A stretch of 64,000 nt of DNA, from NCBI GenBank assembly GCA_000697355.1, contig JNEN01001260.1, positions 186,001 through 250,000 of the forward strand, written 5' to 3'. The stretch is from Syncephalastrum monosporum B8922 (Eukaryota; Mucoromycota; Mucoromycetes; Mucorales; Syncephalastraceae). Below are positions 11,923 through 24,858 of this stretch, piece after piece (the stretch's first letter is position 1; every line of letters begins with the position of its first letter). The notes below the pieces were generated by a model, which had not been told where the DNA came from, searched no databases, and saw nothing but the letters and a program-made list of their open reading frames with translations. The translations under genes and the position numbers were made by a program.

Positions 11923-14900
11923 TTACGTACTATTTACACCACGACTGTCAAGGGATAACGCTCTCTCGAGCTTTGGTGCGTCCCTCACATTCGGGTTGCA
12001 ATATTCCTCTGCTGGGATCTCCAATTCTCGAAAATATTGCTTTGCCTCCAAAGTCCATGCAGTTCGATCCTCTACCGTAAAGGCATATCGTCCCAAAGAT
12101 GCCCAATAATAGGCTTTCAGAAACTTAATTTCCTGCATGTAATGCATTTGGAAAATGCCGTTTTCCAGCACCTATATCTCATATCAGACATTTGCCACGC
12201 CTTGTGTTATGGCAAAGCATTCTTACCTGGAAGCCTTCTACTGTTCTCCCAGTACTAATATATGGCAGAGCGCGTGCAAGATAGAGACATGGTTGCGTGA
12301 ATTCCCAGAATTTGATACGCTGGAAGGCATGATTCAATTCGGTTGTTGCCGCCTGGAAGCTGTTGTAATTCCCCCGCACCTCCTTGTGATATGCTTCTGG
12401 ACGCTTCTCTAATATCGTGTAGAATGCCATGGTAGCAAAAATGAGACCAAACGTGGGTATAAGGTTGGCTATAAACATTCCCTTTAGTTCAAGCACGACC
12501 ATGTCCATAGAATGAGTTCAAGATACTTACACGTTGCGCTCATTCTAGGTAACAGCGATATAAGATGACGTAGGTGGGTGCGTAGATATAAGAAGTTGTC
12601 TGTCTTGGCGTAATAGTAAGCCAAAATACCGTGGATAGCCACCTTATTGTAAGTAGCGGCCTCTCTGGCATGTGTCTCGAGCAAGGTCACATGATGGTCA
12701 ATCTCCCAAAGGCGACATTTGACGAGCGCGTTGGCAACGTTGTAGATCGCTATCCAGTCCTCCGCTTCGTAATCACCATTGCAGTGAGCCGTGTCTGCCA
12801 TCTGCTTTAATAGTGATAGGTCGTAAGGAGATTGGTCAAGCGTGCCTTCAAATATCCGCATCGTGATCAGCATCCGTACAGCACGGTAAAACTCTTGACA
12901 GTCAGTCACAACGCCAAGTGTTCTCGTGTGCTGGATTGATCGATACAGAATCTCGCGTGCATTACTGAACTTCCCGGCGGATATACACAGAAGCGCGCAA
13001 GAGTTGAGCGTACTTGGATCTGGTTTACTGCTCATACAACGAGTCGCCTTCGTAATGTAGTACACGCTGTCTTCCTTCTTGTCGTTGAGCCAGCTTAGCA
13101 ACGCATACCGCGCCAAGAAGAAGGTGTAGTGACGACCTCTATCGCCGAGGCGCTCACACGCGTTCAATCCGGTGAGGCATGCCAGGATGAAACCGCGCCC
13201 GTTTCCTTGATAGTAGTAGATATTGCATAGCTGCATCATTGTTTCCACGACGCGACGAAAAACCTCTTTCTTGACAAGAGACGTGCGTTTTTTGAAGACA
13301 GGAAAGTGTCGATGGCAATATTGAGAGAGCCTGTTCCTCCAAAAGCGGTAGATGTAATTGATGTCGCTGCTGGGCCACGGCATCCCGAGACATTGAAGAG
13401 ACTTCAGCAGGTAATTTTCTGCTTCGTTAAGCCGCGTGCGCATGGTAAGACAGATGCCCAGGCGTCGATAGACGTCACTGCGATGTACTTGTCCATAGCG
13501 TCCTCCCATGTTGTCGCTACTTTCCAGGATGCGTACCAACCGTTCCAGATTGCGCGTCGCCTCACGCAGTAAGCTAGATCGCATGTCAAGATCCGCCAAG
13601 GCTTCGAGATAATAAAGCTGCTTGCCAACCCAGTCCGTCTGCAAATAATGACGTGTCACTTTGCCGAGTAACTGGGCATAGTTTTCTCGCGTCAGTTTGC
13701 TTTCGTAGTAGCATGCGAGAGAACGATGCAGCACGTTGCGAGACTCGTAAGAGACCATGTCGTAGATGCTTTGGGGTATATTGCCGTGCGTGAAGCAGTA
13801 CAAGTCAATGTCGTTCTCGATGGGGGTGCTTCTGCCAACTTGTTTTAGAAATTGGTACGCGTCCATTCGGTGGATTTTCTCGTGTATAGCCTCAGGGGTA
13901 GGCTGAGAGAAGATGCTGTTATCCGGTCGTATAACGGCTTGGATCTCGTATACATTGAAATATTGATCCATACAACTTGCCGCCTGCTAGAATGATCAAT
14001 ACTTGTACTGACCTATCGCTCCATCTCTTACCGTCAAAAATTCTTGAAAAGCGGGATCCAGGCGGTCAAACTGCATTTTGATCATACGGCGGAAGTCAAA
14101 ATTGCCCAGGAGATCATCGAGGTCGAAGCGATTACTGCTGGGAACCAAGTTATTATCCAGAATCGTAACGTGATTGAAGTCCTTGAGGATAACGGCAAGG
14201 TTTCTACTAATCGTAAGTCTCCATGTTTTCTTTTGTATTCTTGACTATTACTTGACATAGAGAGGATTTCCTCCGGTTCTTTTCTGTTCAATTGCGTTAA
14301 CCTACGGTCAAGTACTAATTTTCTGAAAAGTACCTGGACAGCGGCGATGATGTTCGGGCTTATTCTATGTACATTAGGTGGGAATTGCTGCAGGATGATT
14401 TCGCCAGTTTCTTCAGCACTGAGGCCCGATAACTCAATCTCATGACAGGTTCCCGTTCTACGCATATCATTGATGAAGTTGACATTGTAGTCTCTGTACG
14501 GCCTGCACGCCATCACTATAAGGCATTTCTGAGACTGTTTGTGGATTTGACAGAGAACATCTATCGATGATGAATCGAGCCCTGTGTAAAGCTGAGTAAA
14601 GGACTTGGGCATATCTGATTAATTTGTACTTACATTGTACATCATCGCAAACCAGCACCAAGTTCGTAAATTTCGACGCATACTGCACCATGCGCACGAT
14701 GACTCTGCACAGCAGTCGGTCTCGCACTCTTCCTTCGATGCGCTTGGTATACTTGTTCTCCTCCATGTCGGCCAGAGCCGCAAAGACCACCTTAAACAGC
14801 GGCAGTAAACATTCATCTTCGCCACACTTGTGCAAGGAATACAGTATCATCTCCGTGAGCTCGCTTCCAATATCCGTGCCGTTCTTTGGAGACGACGACG

Positions 14901-17780
14901 AGGGTGTACGTTTCTGATTGATTGCCGAGTGAGAACTTGCATAGGATGCAAGGCGCTTTAGCCACTCATTCCGGGTATGTGTCGGTGAATGAACATGATG
15001 GTCCATATCGCGCGAGGACATAAAATTCGTAGACTGGTCACTTGAGCTGCGCTGGATACTGGTATTCTGACTACGGATGCTATTCGAGCCCTTGGATACC
15101 GGAGCGACGTTTAAAAGGGAGGGGACTGTCTGCCGAGGTCCCACAGGGATATCAGCCGCCATGAGGATCTCCATGACTGGTATTAAGAAGTTTCTGACCA
15201 GGTAGTATTTTGTCCCTTTCTCGACTAATAGGGAGGTTAGCTCGTAATAAGCTAAGCAATATACAAGTACCTTCTGCAGCTCCGGCCCAGCTATAGAAAA
15301 TATATCAACCAATGTAACTTTCTTTTCCCTTCTTTCACCTTACCAGCTATGGATATTGGGCAACGAATCAAGGATAGAATGACAGAAAAAGGTTTTGCCG
15401 ATACCTGAGCTACCGCTCACCGTAAGTAGATTGTGATTGGGCTGCTCAATCCATGTTTTGATAAAGGATGTCGCTTCTTGTAGGGGAGTTCTGTAACCGA
15501 TAAGATCCGTGTTCGGGCGAATATCCATGGATTTCCCTCTAGATGTCGAGCCGAAACGTTTGATGGCGTAAAGCTGAACAGGACGTACTTTCCCCTTCAC
15601 AAAGTTCTCACCGAGATCCTGAAATTCGCAGAGGCCGCCCACCTGCTTCTTGGTCGGGGTGTCGCAGATAATATTTCGCCTAGAAAACGGGAACTTGAGC
15701 ATGCGCACTGCCAAGATAATGGCATCGCCGGCGATGCCTGGGTCCCGGCGAAAAGGATTATTGTGCGGGACGACAGCGTTGAATACGATGCCGGTTGATA
15801 AAGCGATCGCAAAATCAGGCATTTGTAAACGTATGTATTCATCTCGCACATCAATGGCTGCTTTGGCGGCGAATATGGCTTCACGTTCGTGTGACATGGG
15901 TGGTAATCCAAACACGCCGAGAATAGTGGCGCCTAAATTGCATTGATGCTTTTAATTATCTCAACCTATTCGTGTGTGCTGTCTCACCTTTATCATCAAT
16001 GGCAAACTGCTGGAGTATTCCTTCATAGCGTAAAAAGACCTGAATGGCGGTCTTGACAGCCCGTTGGCCTGCGAGAATGCCGGTGTGGGTGCAGAAGTCC
16101 AAGCGACCGAGGCTGACAAACATGATTGTGGCTTCACGGAATTGCGAGGGGAAGTTGCCGTCATGGCTGTGATGCATTCGGTAGAGAGCACTATAATTGA
16201 TATACTTGTGATAGTTTGGATTACTCTCCGTGGAAAGGTTCATGTAGGAGGTATTGCGTATGCGAGGTACCAGGGGCTCAATTTTCAGTTGAGCAGCCTG
16301 GCGCATCAATGCGGGTTTATCCTGCAGATAGAGCGCATTGGGTAGCTCTTGCTGCCAGGTGGGAGACAGCTGCGCGTCACTTCTGTCTGGATGGAGTACG
16401 TAGTACTCGTCGCGTTTGATAAAGTTCAAATTCTCCATCTGCTTTTGGATGATATCATGGACCGCTGGTGTAATACTCATCTCACCCGCCTTAGCGACGG
16501 ATAGGGCCTCATCCAGGGATTCAACGACAGGGCCTCCAATAGCATATTCGAGGCGACCGTCGTATGATATATGGCTGATGTCATGAGGCGATGGATAGGG
16601 CATATCCCATGGTTTGCGCGTGTCTGGTTTCTTGCCCTCGCTCTTGCTGCTAGTCGTGCCGTCGTCATTGCTGCCCGGGTCACCCAGTATGATGTTGATA
16701 ACGTCACCACATGACAGGGCAATATGTAGCTCGAGATCGATACTGTTCACATTTTCAACCGGTGCTTCACTCGCATCACTAGGGCGTCGTAAAGGTGACT
16801 TGCTCCGCCAGGATTTCTTTGAAAACAAGTGGCCGATCCCTAAGCCCTTGAACAGGAAGGGCCCAGCCTCTTTCTCCGGTAACATTTCTGGTACGCCTTC
16901 GGTCTGGACGATAGAAGGGGAGCGGGAAGCATTGCTAGGATATGCTTCCTCAGGATCTAGCAGACTATGGGAAGTCTTGTTGCTGAGACTCCCGTCACTA
17001 GGTTGACTCGAAAACCGTTCTATGTCACCATTATCTTTTCTGTGCTTCGTGCGTTCCTCTGCGGTGATATAGACACGATAGTGGGAAAGCCGTGCGAGCA
17101 GTTGTAGCCCGCATTCGACGGCACGTCGCACGAGCATGTTCTTATGCCGTATATCGGCTTGGTCGTCATCTTCGTCGTCGTCAATAAAGCCGTCAGTTTC
17201 GCAGCGCCGTGAGAGTTTTGCCTGGAAGCATACAAGCACTGCATCACCGAGAAACTAGACAAAGAGTATATAGCAGCAATCTTTTAATGGTTATAGCTAT
17301 GGTTACCTTGACGACGTCGCCTCCATAGAACTCGATGATTTGGATGCACTGGTGATAGTAGTCATAGTGGTTAGCAGAACGAATTACTTTATTCACGCGT
17401 TCTCACGTCTCCCATGTAGGCACCAACTTCCAAGGCAATTGCTTCTGCGCCAGAATCACCCTTTTCGGTTGCCTTTGTCATAAGCTGTATATAAATCAAG
17501 GAAAGGCTGTCAGTCGGGAATTCCCACGTGAGCGGCATTGCATACCGTGCTGAAGCCTATAAAATTATTAGCATCCAAAGACGAGGCAAGGAAAACGACG
17601 CGTACCTGCCACGTCCACCATGAGAACGACCCCGAATTGGGTCTGGGAATAAGGAATGTCAACTCTCTCCTCGGTAGCATGAAGTAGCCGAACGTACTGT
17701 ATAGAGAGGTTAATTGACACGCTGAATTGAGGCGTCAGGGAGGAGAATACTTTTGCAATGTACGGCGCAATGTTGACCAT
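11923..17780 (-). CDS. Soluble adenylyl cyclase (ADCY10/sAC)-like protein
   Basis: Fourteen exons: 17780..17606, 17556..17546, 17484..17407, 17348..17307, 17254..15988, 15932..15344, 15290..15271, 15224..14634, 14581..14334, 14283..14252, 14203..14032, 13986..12531, 12468..12227, 12171..11923; 1723 residues (human sAC about 1610). Layout: class III cyclase domain C1 (LMVDVAGFST with Asp56; GGDVVKFLGDAVL with Asp106 and Lys102), interrupted by an acidic/Ser-rich insert (about 115-330); domain C2 (about 430-640); an STAND/AAA-type NTPase with P-loop GSSGIGKT (698-705) and Walker B LVLVCDDVQW; then a long helical TPR-like region. In animals this enzyme makes cAMP and responds to bicarbonate and calcium. 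Both C1 metal-binding Asp residues are kept, so activity is plausible; C2 lacks a usual Asn. The exact N-terminus is uncertain: open sequence continues upstream of the ATG and an extra exon is possible. Confidence 0.9.
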
Positions 17781-18039
17781 TGTCAGCAGACGCTTGACAG
17801 GGTGGGGTGGATTCAAGTAGGTGTACTGATTTAGCGTTCACAGAGGCACAGTTCCGAGGATGGAAAAATGTAAAGCAGGCGAAGGAGAAATGCCACAGCC
17901 ACTTTTTTCATGCAACACCCTTATCTTGGTAAATCACTCCGACATTCCCGAAGTAATGGAACGCACCTCCCTTTTTTTATTTTTCTATTGCAATAGCATA
18001 TATATTTGAACGAAAATAGATGATGCTGATGTACGTTTA

Positions 18040-18943
<904 letters not shown>

Positions 18944-19243
18944 GACAAAGTGAAGCGTGAAAGCGTACCATTCTAGCCGTAGAATTTTTTGACTCAGCAG
19001 CAATTGCAAGCCAGTCTTGTGGTACCATTAAGGCTAATGCTCGCGCAATCGTTCGTCTTATCACGCAAGAACAAAGTGGCTCTTTAACCTTATATCTTAA
19101 GACAGTATGGCTAGAACCCGATAAGACTGCACATTTTAGCCTTCAAGGAGTCACAAAAGTATCGTTTAGCTCGTTTTCTTTCCATTTTCTGATTTCCATT
19201 TTCTGTTTCATTTATTTTCTTTCTTTTCCGTTCCCGTTTCCGT

Positions 19244-21982
19244 ATGAGTTTTGCAGACGAAAAGAAGTCCCCGACCAACCTCCACGTTGATATAATCGAA
19301 GATGCGGATCGGCCCCACCTCAGCTCCGGGAAGTCTCCCTCCATCGATGCTGAGGAGACCGCCTCCTCGCATACGGGTGATCACTCTCTCAAACGATCTT
19401 TAAAGACACGCCACCTTGCAGTGAGTAGCCTGACGCAATACTAAGCCATGTTGGGCACATCGCTCACCTTTTTTGGGTAAAAAAAGATGATTTCTATAGG
19501 CGGTGTGATTGGCCAAGGTACGGGAAGAGATTCACTCAGAAAAGAAAAAGAAATGGTCCTAAATGTGCACAAATCACATCGGCAGGATTGTTCTTGTCGT
19601 CTGGAGCAAATTTAGCGAAAGCAGGTGTGTATTAGCAGAAACGCTTGAGATCACTTTATAAAGCTCACCATTGTTTCCCGTTTTCCACATATTAGGCCCA
19701 GCAGGGTTATTGATCGCATACTGCGTCATTGGCTTCCTCGTTTACTGGATCGCCTATCAGTTGGGCGAGATGGCGACTTACATGCCGGTGAGAAAAATAA
19801 GTTATGTACCTGCTGCATTGTTTACTTACGCACGCATGTACATATACCAGATTTCCGGATCTTTCAATATATACACCCGGCGATTTGTTGACGAATCCTT
19901 CGGAACAGTCATTGGATACAATTACTGGGTACTTTTTTGAACATCCCCTAATAACATTACGTCGACTGACATCATTTTATTACACAGGCATGCTGGGCCA
20001 TCATTGCCGCAGTGGGTAAGGGTGACCAACATGCGTTTTTATTTAACTGATCACGTGTCGGGGCAATTTTTTTTTCTTTTTTCGTAGAGCTGACAGGTAA
20101 AGTGTGCTACAGAAGAAGCAGAACGGCTCTTTGCATGATCATCCTCACTGCAGTAACTAATTTGGGCCATTCTGATAGCCATCCCACTGGTACTTCAATA
20201 CTGGACCGATAAAGTTCCCGATTATGTGTGTAAGTGAATTCAGTCACACGCTACCCTGCAGAATTCCCACTCATCGATCATGTTTAGGGTCCTTTATATT
20301 CCTCATTTTGCTTTTTTGCCTTAATCTTTACGGCGCCCGCGGGTGGGCAGAAGCCGAGTATTGGTTTACCATCGTAAGTTTTGCGGATTAAGCTGTCGAC
20401 AAGAGCGGTATGCAAACGATAATGCTGCCTGCGTTTTATTAGATCAAAATTCTGGCAGTGGTTGTTTTTCTCATTGTCGGCTGTTTTACCTCGGGTGGTC
20501 TGATTGGGTAAGCAACTCATCCCGCTGTACCCAAAGCTGGGCGCAATCATCGACTCTTGTATCCGTCTCTGATACCGAGTTTCTCACAGTGACACCACCT
20601 ATGGCTTCAAATACTGGAAGGACCCCGGCGCCTTCTCCAATGGCGTGCTCGGCGTCATCAATGCACTGGTACTGGCTGCCCTTAGTGTACAAGGCAGCGA
20701 GATTGTCGGCATCTCGGTAAGGCTTATTCTCTGTCTACTACACGTTGATGGTTCTGTCTTTTCTCACGTGTACTCTCGAATAGGCAGGTGAATCAGCAAA
20801 CCCGCGCAGAGTAAGTTGTCCACAGCTGAAACTGGTCACGTTACACGATCGGGCTTTAATGCTTTATCTGTTATCTCCAGGCGGTACCCTCGGCAGTCAG
20901 AGCAGTATTCATACGTATCGTCTTGATCTACATATGCTCAGGTGAGAACAGACGCAATGCTTTTACGTGTCTCATTCATATATGTTTAGTATTTGTCATG
21001 GGAATGATAATTCCATGGAATGATCCTCATAACATGCAAGGTGGCTCCCGTAATGTGAGTGTCTCGCCTTTCACTTTGGTGTTCCAAAAAGCTGGGCTGG
21101 CGGGCGCGGCACATGTGATGAACGCCGTCATTTTGATTACGGTAGGTGAATAGAATAACGCGGTGCACCAATCTTACGCTTTATTATCTGTAGTTCATAT
21201 CATGCGGCAATAGTGCGATCTATGTCACTACGCGAACACTCTGCGCCCTGGCAAATGAAGGCGTAGCATATCACAAACTAGGTAAACATTAGAAAAGGGT
21301 GGCACGCCCATTGGTGGAACGTTGGATCGTATAGGTCATCGCTTCTAATCTGTATCTCTGCACTTTATCTTGGATATAGGTTACATTAATAGCCGCGGCG
21401 TTCCTATATATGCACTCTTGTGCTCTTGTGCTGTGTCACTTGTCTGCTTCCTGACATCTTTTATCCCTGGCGAAGCTCTTTTCTTGGTGCTCTCAGATAT
21501 ATCTGGTATCTGTGGATTGGTAAGTGATATTTCACAAATACCGCGGAATATCCACGGATAGAAGAGTAATCTCTTAAATCTCTTGTATCTGGCTACAGAC
21601 CGTGTGGATCGGTATCAGCGTTTCGCATTATCGCTTTCGGAAAGCTTTCCTTGCACAAGGCCGTGACCTCAGCTCTCTGCCATTCCTTGCCCCGGGTTTC
21701 CCGTACATGAATGGCTTTGTGCTAGTAGTGAGCGTTGTGATTATCTTGATCTCCGGATGGAGCTATTTTGTTCCTCCTAGCGCTACTGGTCTTGTTGGCT
21801 CTTATGCTGGCCCGATCCTATCCGTTCTAGCATTTGTCTTTCTCAAGTTCTGGACCAAATCGAAGCTAGTGAACCTGCAAGAAATCGACCTGGTGACGCA
21901 CGCAAAAGTATATACCCCGGAGGACGACGAGGATGGCAAGAAGCGCGCCTGGTACATGCGAGTGCTCAGCGCTTTTGCCTAA
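19244..21982 (+). CDS. Amino acid permease 1 (AAT family, APC superfamily)
   Basis: Proton-coupled amino-acid uptake at the plasma membrane is the usual role. Seventeen exons: 19244..19420, 19487..19517, 19586..19624, 19696..19787, 19851..19928, 19988..20015, 20088..20096, 20179..20229, 20288..20373, 20443..20507, 20590..20716, 20784..20810, 20881..20941, 20990..21141, 21194..21281, 21380..21519, 21599..21982; 544 residues. After a hydrophilic acidic N-terminal tail (about 60 residues) comes the first permease helix with MISIGGVIGQGLFLSSG, then WIAYQLGEMATYMP, and FVDESFGTVIGYNYW, all AAT-family signatures; about 12 helices are expected. The central GAxxxG-like region and the C-terminal HYRFRKAF also match. 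It contains a 9-nt exon (20088..20096). The next gene downstream is a tandem paralogue. Substrate specificity cannot be read. Confidence 0.95.
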
Positions 21983-22104
21983 CGAAGAACAGACGGAAAG
22001 TTGGGGGTTGCACAACCCAAAAAGATATGAGTGGGTCATGTGGAACCAAGCAAAAAAGAACTCGCCTTTTCAGGCATAACGTTATTTCAGCGCACACACG
22101 CGCC

Positions 22105-22110
22105 TATAAA
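22105..22110 (+). promoter_or_regulatory. TATA box of permease 2
   Basis: TATAAA in the 210-bp gap between the tandem permease genes, 83 nt upstream of the permease 2 start codon, a sensible position for a core promoter. Sequence match only. Confidence 0.5.
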
Positions 22111-22192
22111 GTGGTTACCACCTTCCGTTCTTGTGGGAGATTTGCTCCTTTTTCTCTCTTCTTTATTTTTCGTTGCATTGTTCCAAATAACT

Positions 22193-24858
22193 ATGGACAA
22201 CGGAGCGGAGAAACATCAAACCTCATCCGATTATATCCATACGCAGTCAAATGCTGATTTACATGTTGATAACGTGAAAGAAGGCGCTGACTCTGACAGC
22301 ATCGATCGAGCCATGAGTGCGATCGAAGAGAAAGGCCAGGGAAAACTAAAGCGTACACTAAAAGCACGCCATCTTGCTGTAAGTCTAGCAGAGTGATAGC
22401 AGCGATGTTGGTTGTAACGTGTACTCTGTAGATGATTGCCCTGGGTGGTGTTATTGGTCAAGGCCTCTTTCTCTCTGCTGGTGCCAACTTGTATCATGGA
22501 GGTAAAAGAATATATATAAGAAGAGATTGGGAGCATCCGCAATGTGCCAGATGAGACTGACACAGTAATAACCTTGCAGGTCCTGCCGGTGCTTTGATCG
22601 GTTAGTGCACGCCCCCAACTGTTTCTGATCCGCTCATACATTAACATATGCCCTTGCAGCTTATGCCATCATCGGCTTCGTCGTCTTTTGGGTAGCCTAT
22701 TCGCTAGGCGAAATGGCCACCTATATTCCTATTTCGGGGTCCTTCACCATATTCTGCAGCCGTTTCGTCGATGAGGCTTTCGGACGAATGATCGGTTTCA
22801 ACTATTGGTGAGAATATGCAGAAATGCTGCAGTCTACGCTCAGCCACATCACAGCGATTAACACTGTCTTTGGACATTTTCCATATAGGGCTTGCTGGTC
22901 TATCATTGTCGCTGCGGAGCTCGTTGCACTTCCTATGGTCATGAGCTTCTGGACAACTGCCGTCCCCGATGCAGCTTGTAAGTTCAAGTCTTTAGGATAA
23001 AAACCCATAAAGAGAACATCAGATTCTGTACAAATGCGTGGGAACTCATGAAGGTCGTACCGATACCTAATTTTTATTTCCTTTGCAGGGGCGGCTATTT
23101 GGCTCGTTGTCATTTTCATCCTCAATCTTTTCGGCGCACGCGGTTATGGTGAAACTGAGTACTGGTTCAGTATGGTAGGTCTCATACCCCGAATTTTGCC
23201 GAGTACGTGAGAAGCTGACTTTATTTTCTGTAGATCAAGGTTCTTGCCGTCGTTATCTTTATCATCGTCGGTTGCTTTATCTCAGGCGGCGTGATTGGGT
23301 GAGTGATACAACTTTGTACGTCCTCAGTTACTTCTTTACTCATTTTAATTTCAACTCCAGCGATGAGGTTTTTGGATTCAAGTATTGGGCAAACGGAGGT
23401 GCATTCCCGCACGGTGTGCTTGGTGTCATTGATTCATTGGTCTTGGCATCCTTTAGTATGCAGGGTAAGAGAGAGACTGACTTTTTTTTATCACACAATG
23501 TAATGCTAAACGTTATCTCGCCACTCGATTCAAAGGTACCGAGATCATTGGTATTACAGTAAGTTTTTTCACGCGCTCTAGACCTCGGGCATGCCGCTCA
23601 GCTTTTTTTCCTGTTGTTATTGTTTAAAATAGGCTGGTGAATGCAGCAATCCTGTCAAGGTAAAGTTTAGATTGCGTTAAGGCGTAGTATGCATTACTCA
23701 TCTATTTTTACCAACTGCTTAGCAAGTACCGCGTGCCATCCAAACTGTGCTGTACCGTATTATTGTCTTCTACCTCGGTTCAGGTTAGCGTGCTCAAATT
23801 TGGAAATTAGAACGTAGAAAAGGCTGACGTCGTTTGTCCTACGCAACAGTGTTTGTCATGGGCATGGTGGTCCCATGGAATGATCGTAAGTGGCAATATC
23901 GTGTGAATCACTCAATTCTGTCTCGCTTACATTTTCTCAGCACACAATCTTAACACGTCATCAAACACTGCCACTGTCTCACCCTTCACGCTTGTCTTTG
24001 AAAAGGGCACGCTTGCCTCTGTTGCTCATATTATGAATGCGGTTATCCTCATCACGGTAAGTTTTTCTCTTTAGTAAAGTCGTTACTGTGTTGCACTGCA
24101 CTGCACAGCGTTTCATTAACTATCATATACAATAGGTTTTGTCGTGTGCTAACAGTGGTCTTTACGTCGCCAGTCGTACAATGCTGGCTTTGGCCAATGA
24201 CGGCGTCGCTCATCCGATCCTGAGTAAGCTATAGCTTGCCAATATCAGCACAGCCTTTATACTGATCCCTTCTTTTTACCATCACGTAGGACGTGTCACG
24301 AAACGCGGTGCCCCTGTTTACGCCATGTGCGTTTCTGCTATTTTCAGCATTATCACTGTGGCGCTCTCTTTTATTCCTGGCAAGGGAAAGGCTCTGTACC
24401 AAGTGCTGACCAGCTTGTCCGGAATTGCTGGTTTTGTGACCTGGGGAGGCATTTGCCTTGCCCATTACCGGTTCCGAAAGGCTTTCAAAGTTCAAGGCGT
24501 GTCTCTGGATATCCTTCCCTTCCATGCACCATGGCATCCTTTTGGTGATCTCTTTGATATGATCGCATGCTGTGTGTTATCACTCATTACCGGATACTCG
24601 TACTTCATCCCACCTATCGATTCTGACCAAATCGTTGGTATTGTTGGTAATTATGCCGGTCTGGTTATCTGTGCCATCGGTTATGTTGTCAGCAAGTGGT
24701 GGCTGAAGGCGAAGCTGGTACCACTCGAGGACATTGATCTCTTTACCGGGCGCGCTGATGATCTCGAGGAGCTCAAAGAAATGGCGAATCAGAAGAGGGA
24801 GATCACTGGGCCTTGGTACATACAAATTTGGAAACGTATACTTATCGTTTTTACTTAA
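22193..24858 (+). CDS. Amino acid permease 2 (AAT family), tandem paralogue of permease 1
   Basis: Fifteen exons: 22193..22378, 22432..22501, 22580..22600, 22660..22807, 22889..22977, 23089..23174, 23234..23298, 23361..23464, 23536..23558, 23633..23659, 23723..23783, 23850..23885, 23941..24056, 24136..24223, 24290..24858; 562 residues. Same architecture as permease 1: acidic N-terminal tail ending KRTLKARHLA, MIALGGVIGQGLFLSAG, VAYSLGEMATYIPISGSF, FVMGMVVPWND, and a C-terminal cytosolic tail with LVPLEDIDLF. Several exons keep the permease 1 length (86, 65, 27, 61, 88 nt), which shows descent from one duplicated gene, while other introns were gained or lost. It starts 210 bp after permease 1 and has its own TATA box, so it is likely a separate transcript. 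Confidence 0.95.

Noticed and set aside
14615..14633. 19-nt intron in the cyclase gene
   Set aside because: Too short to splice. A 52-nt intron (14582..14633) gives the expected Walker B continuation DDVQW-LDSSS.
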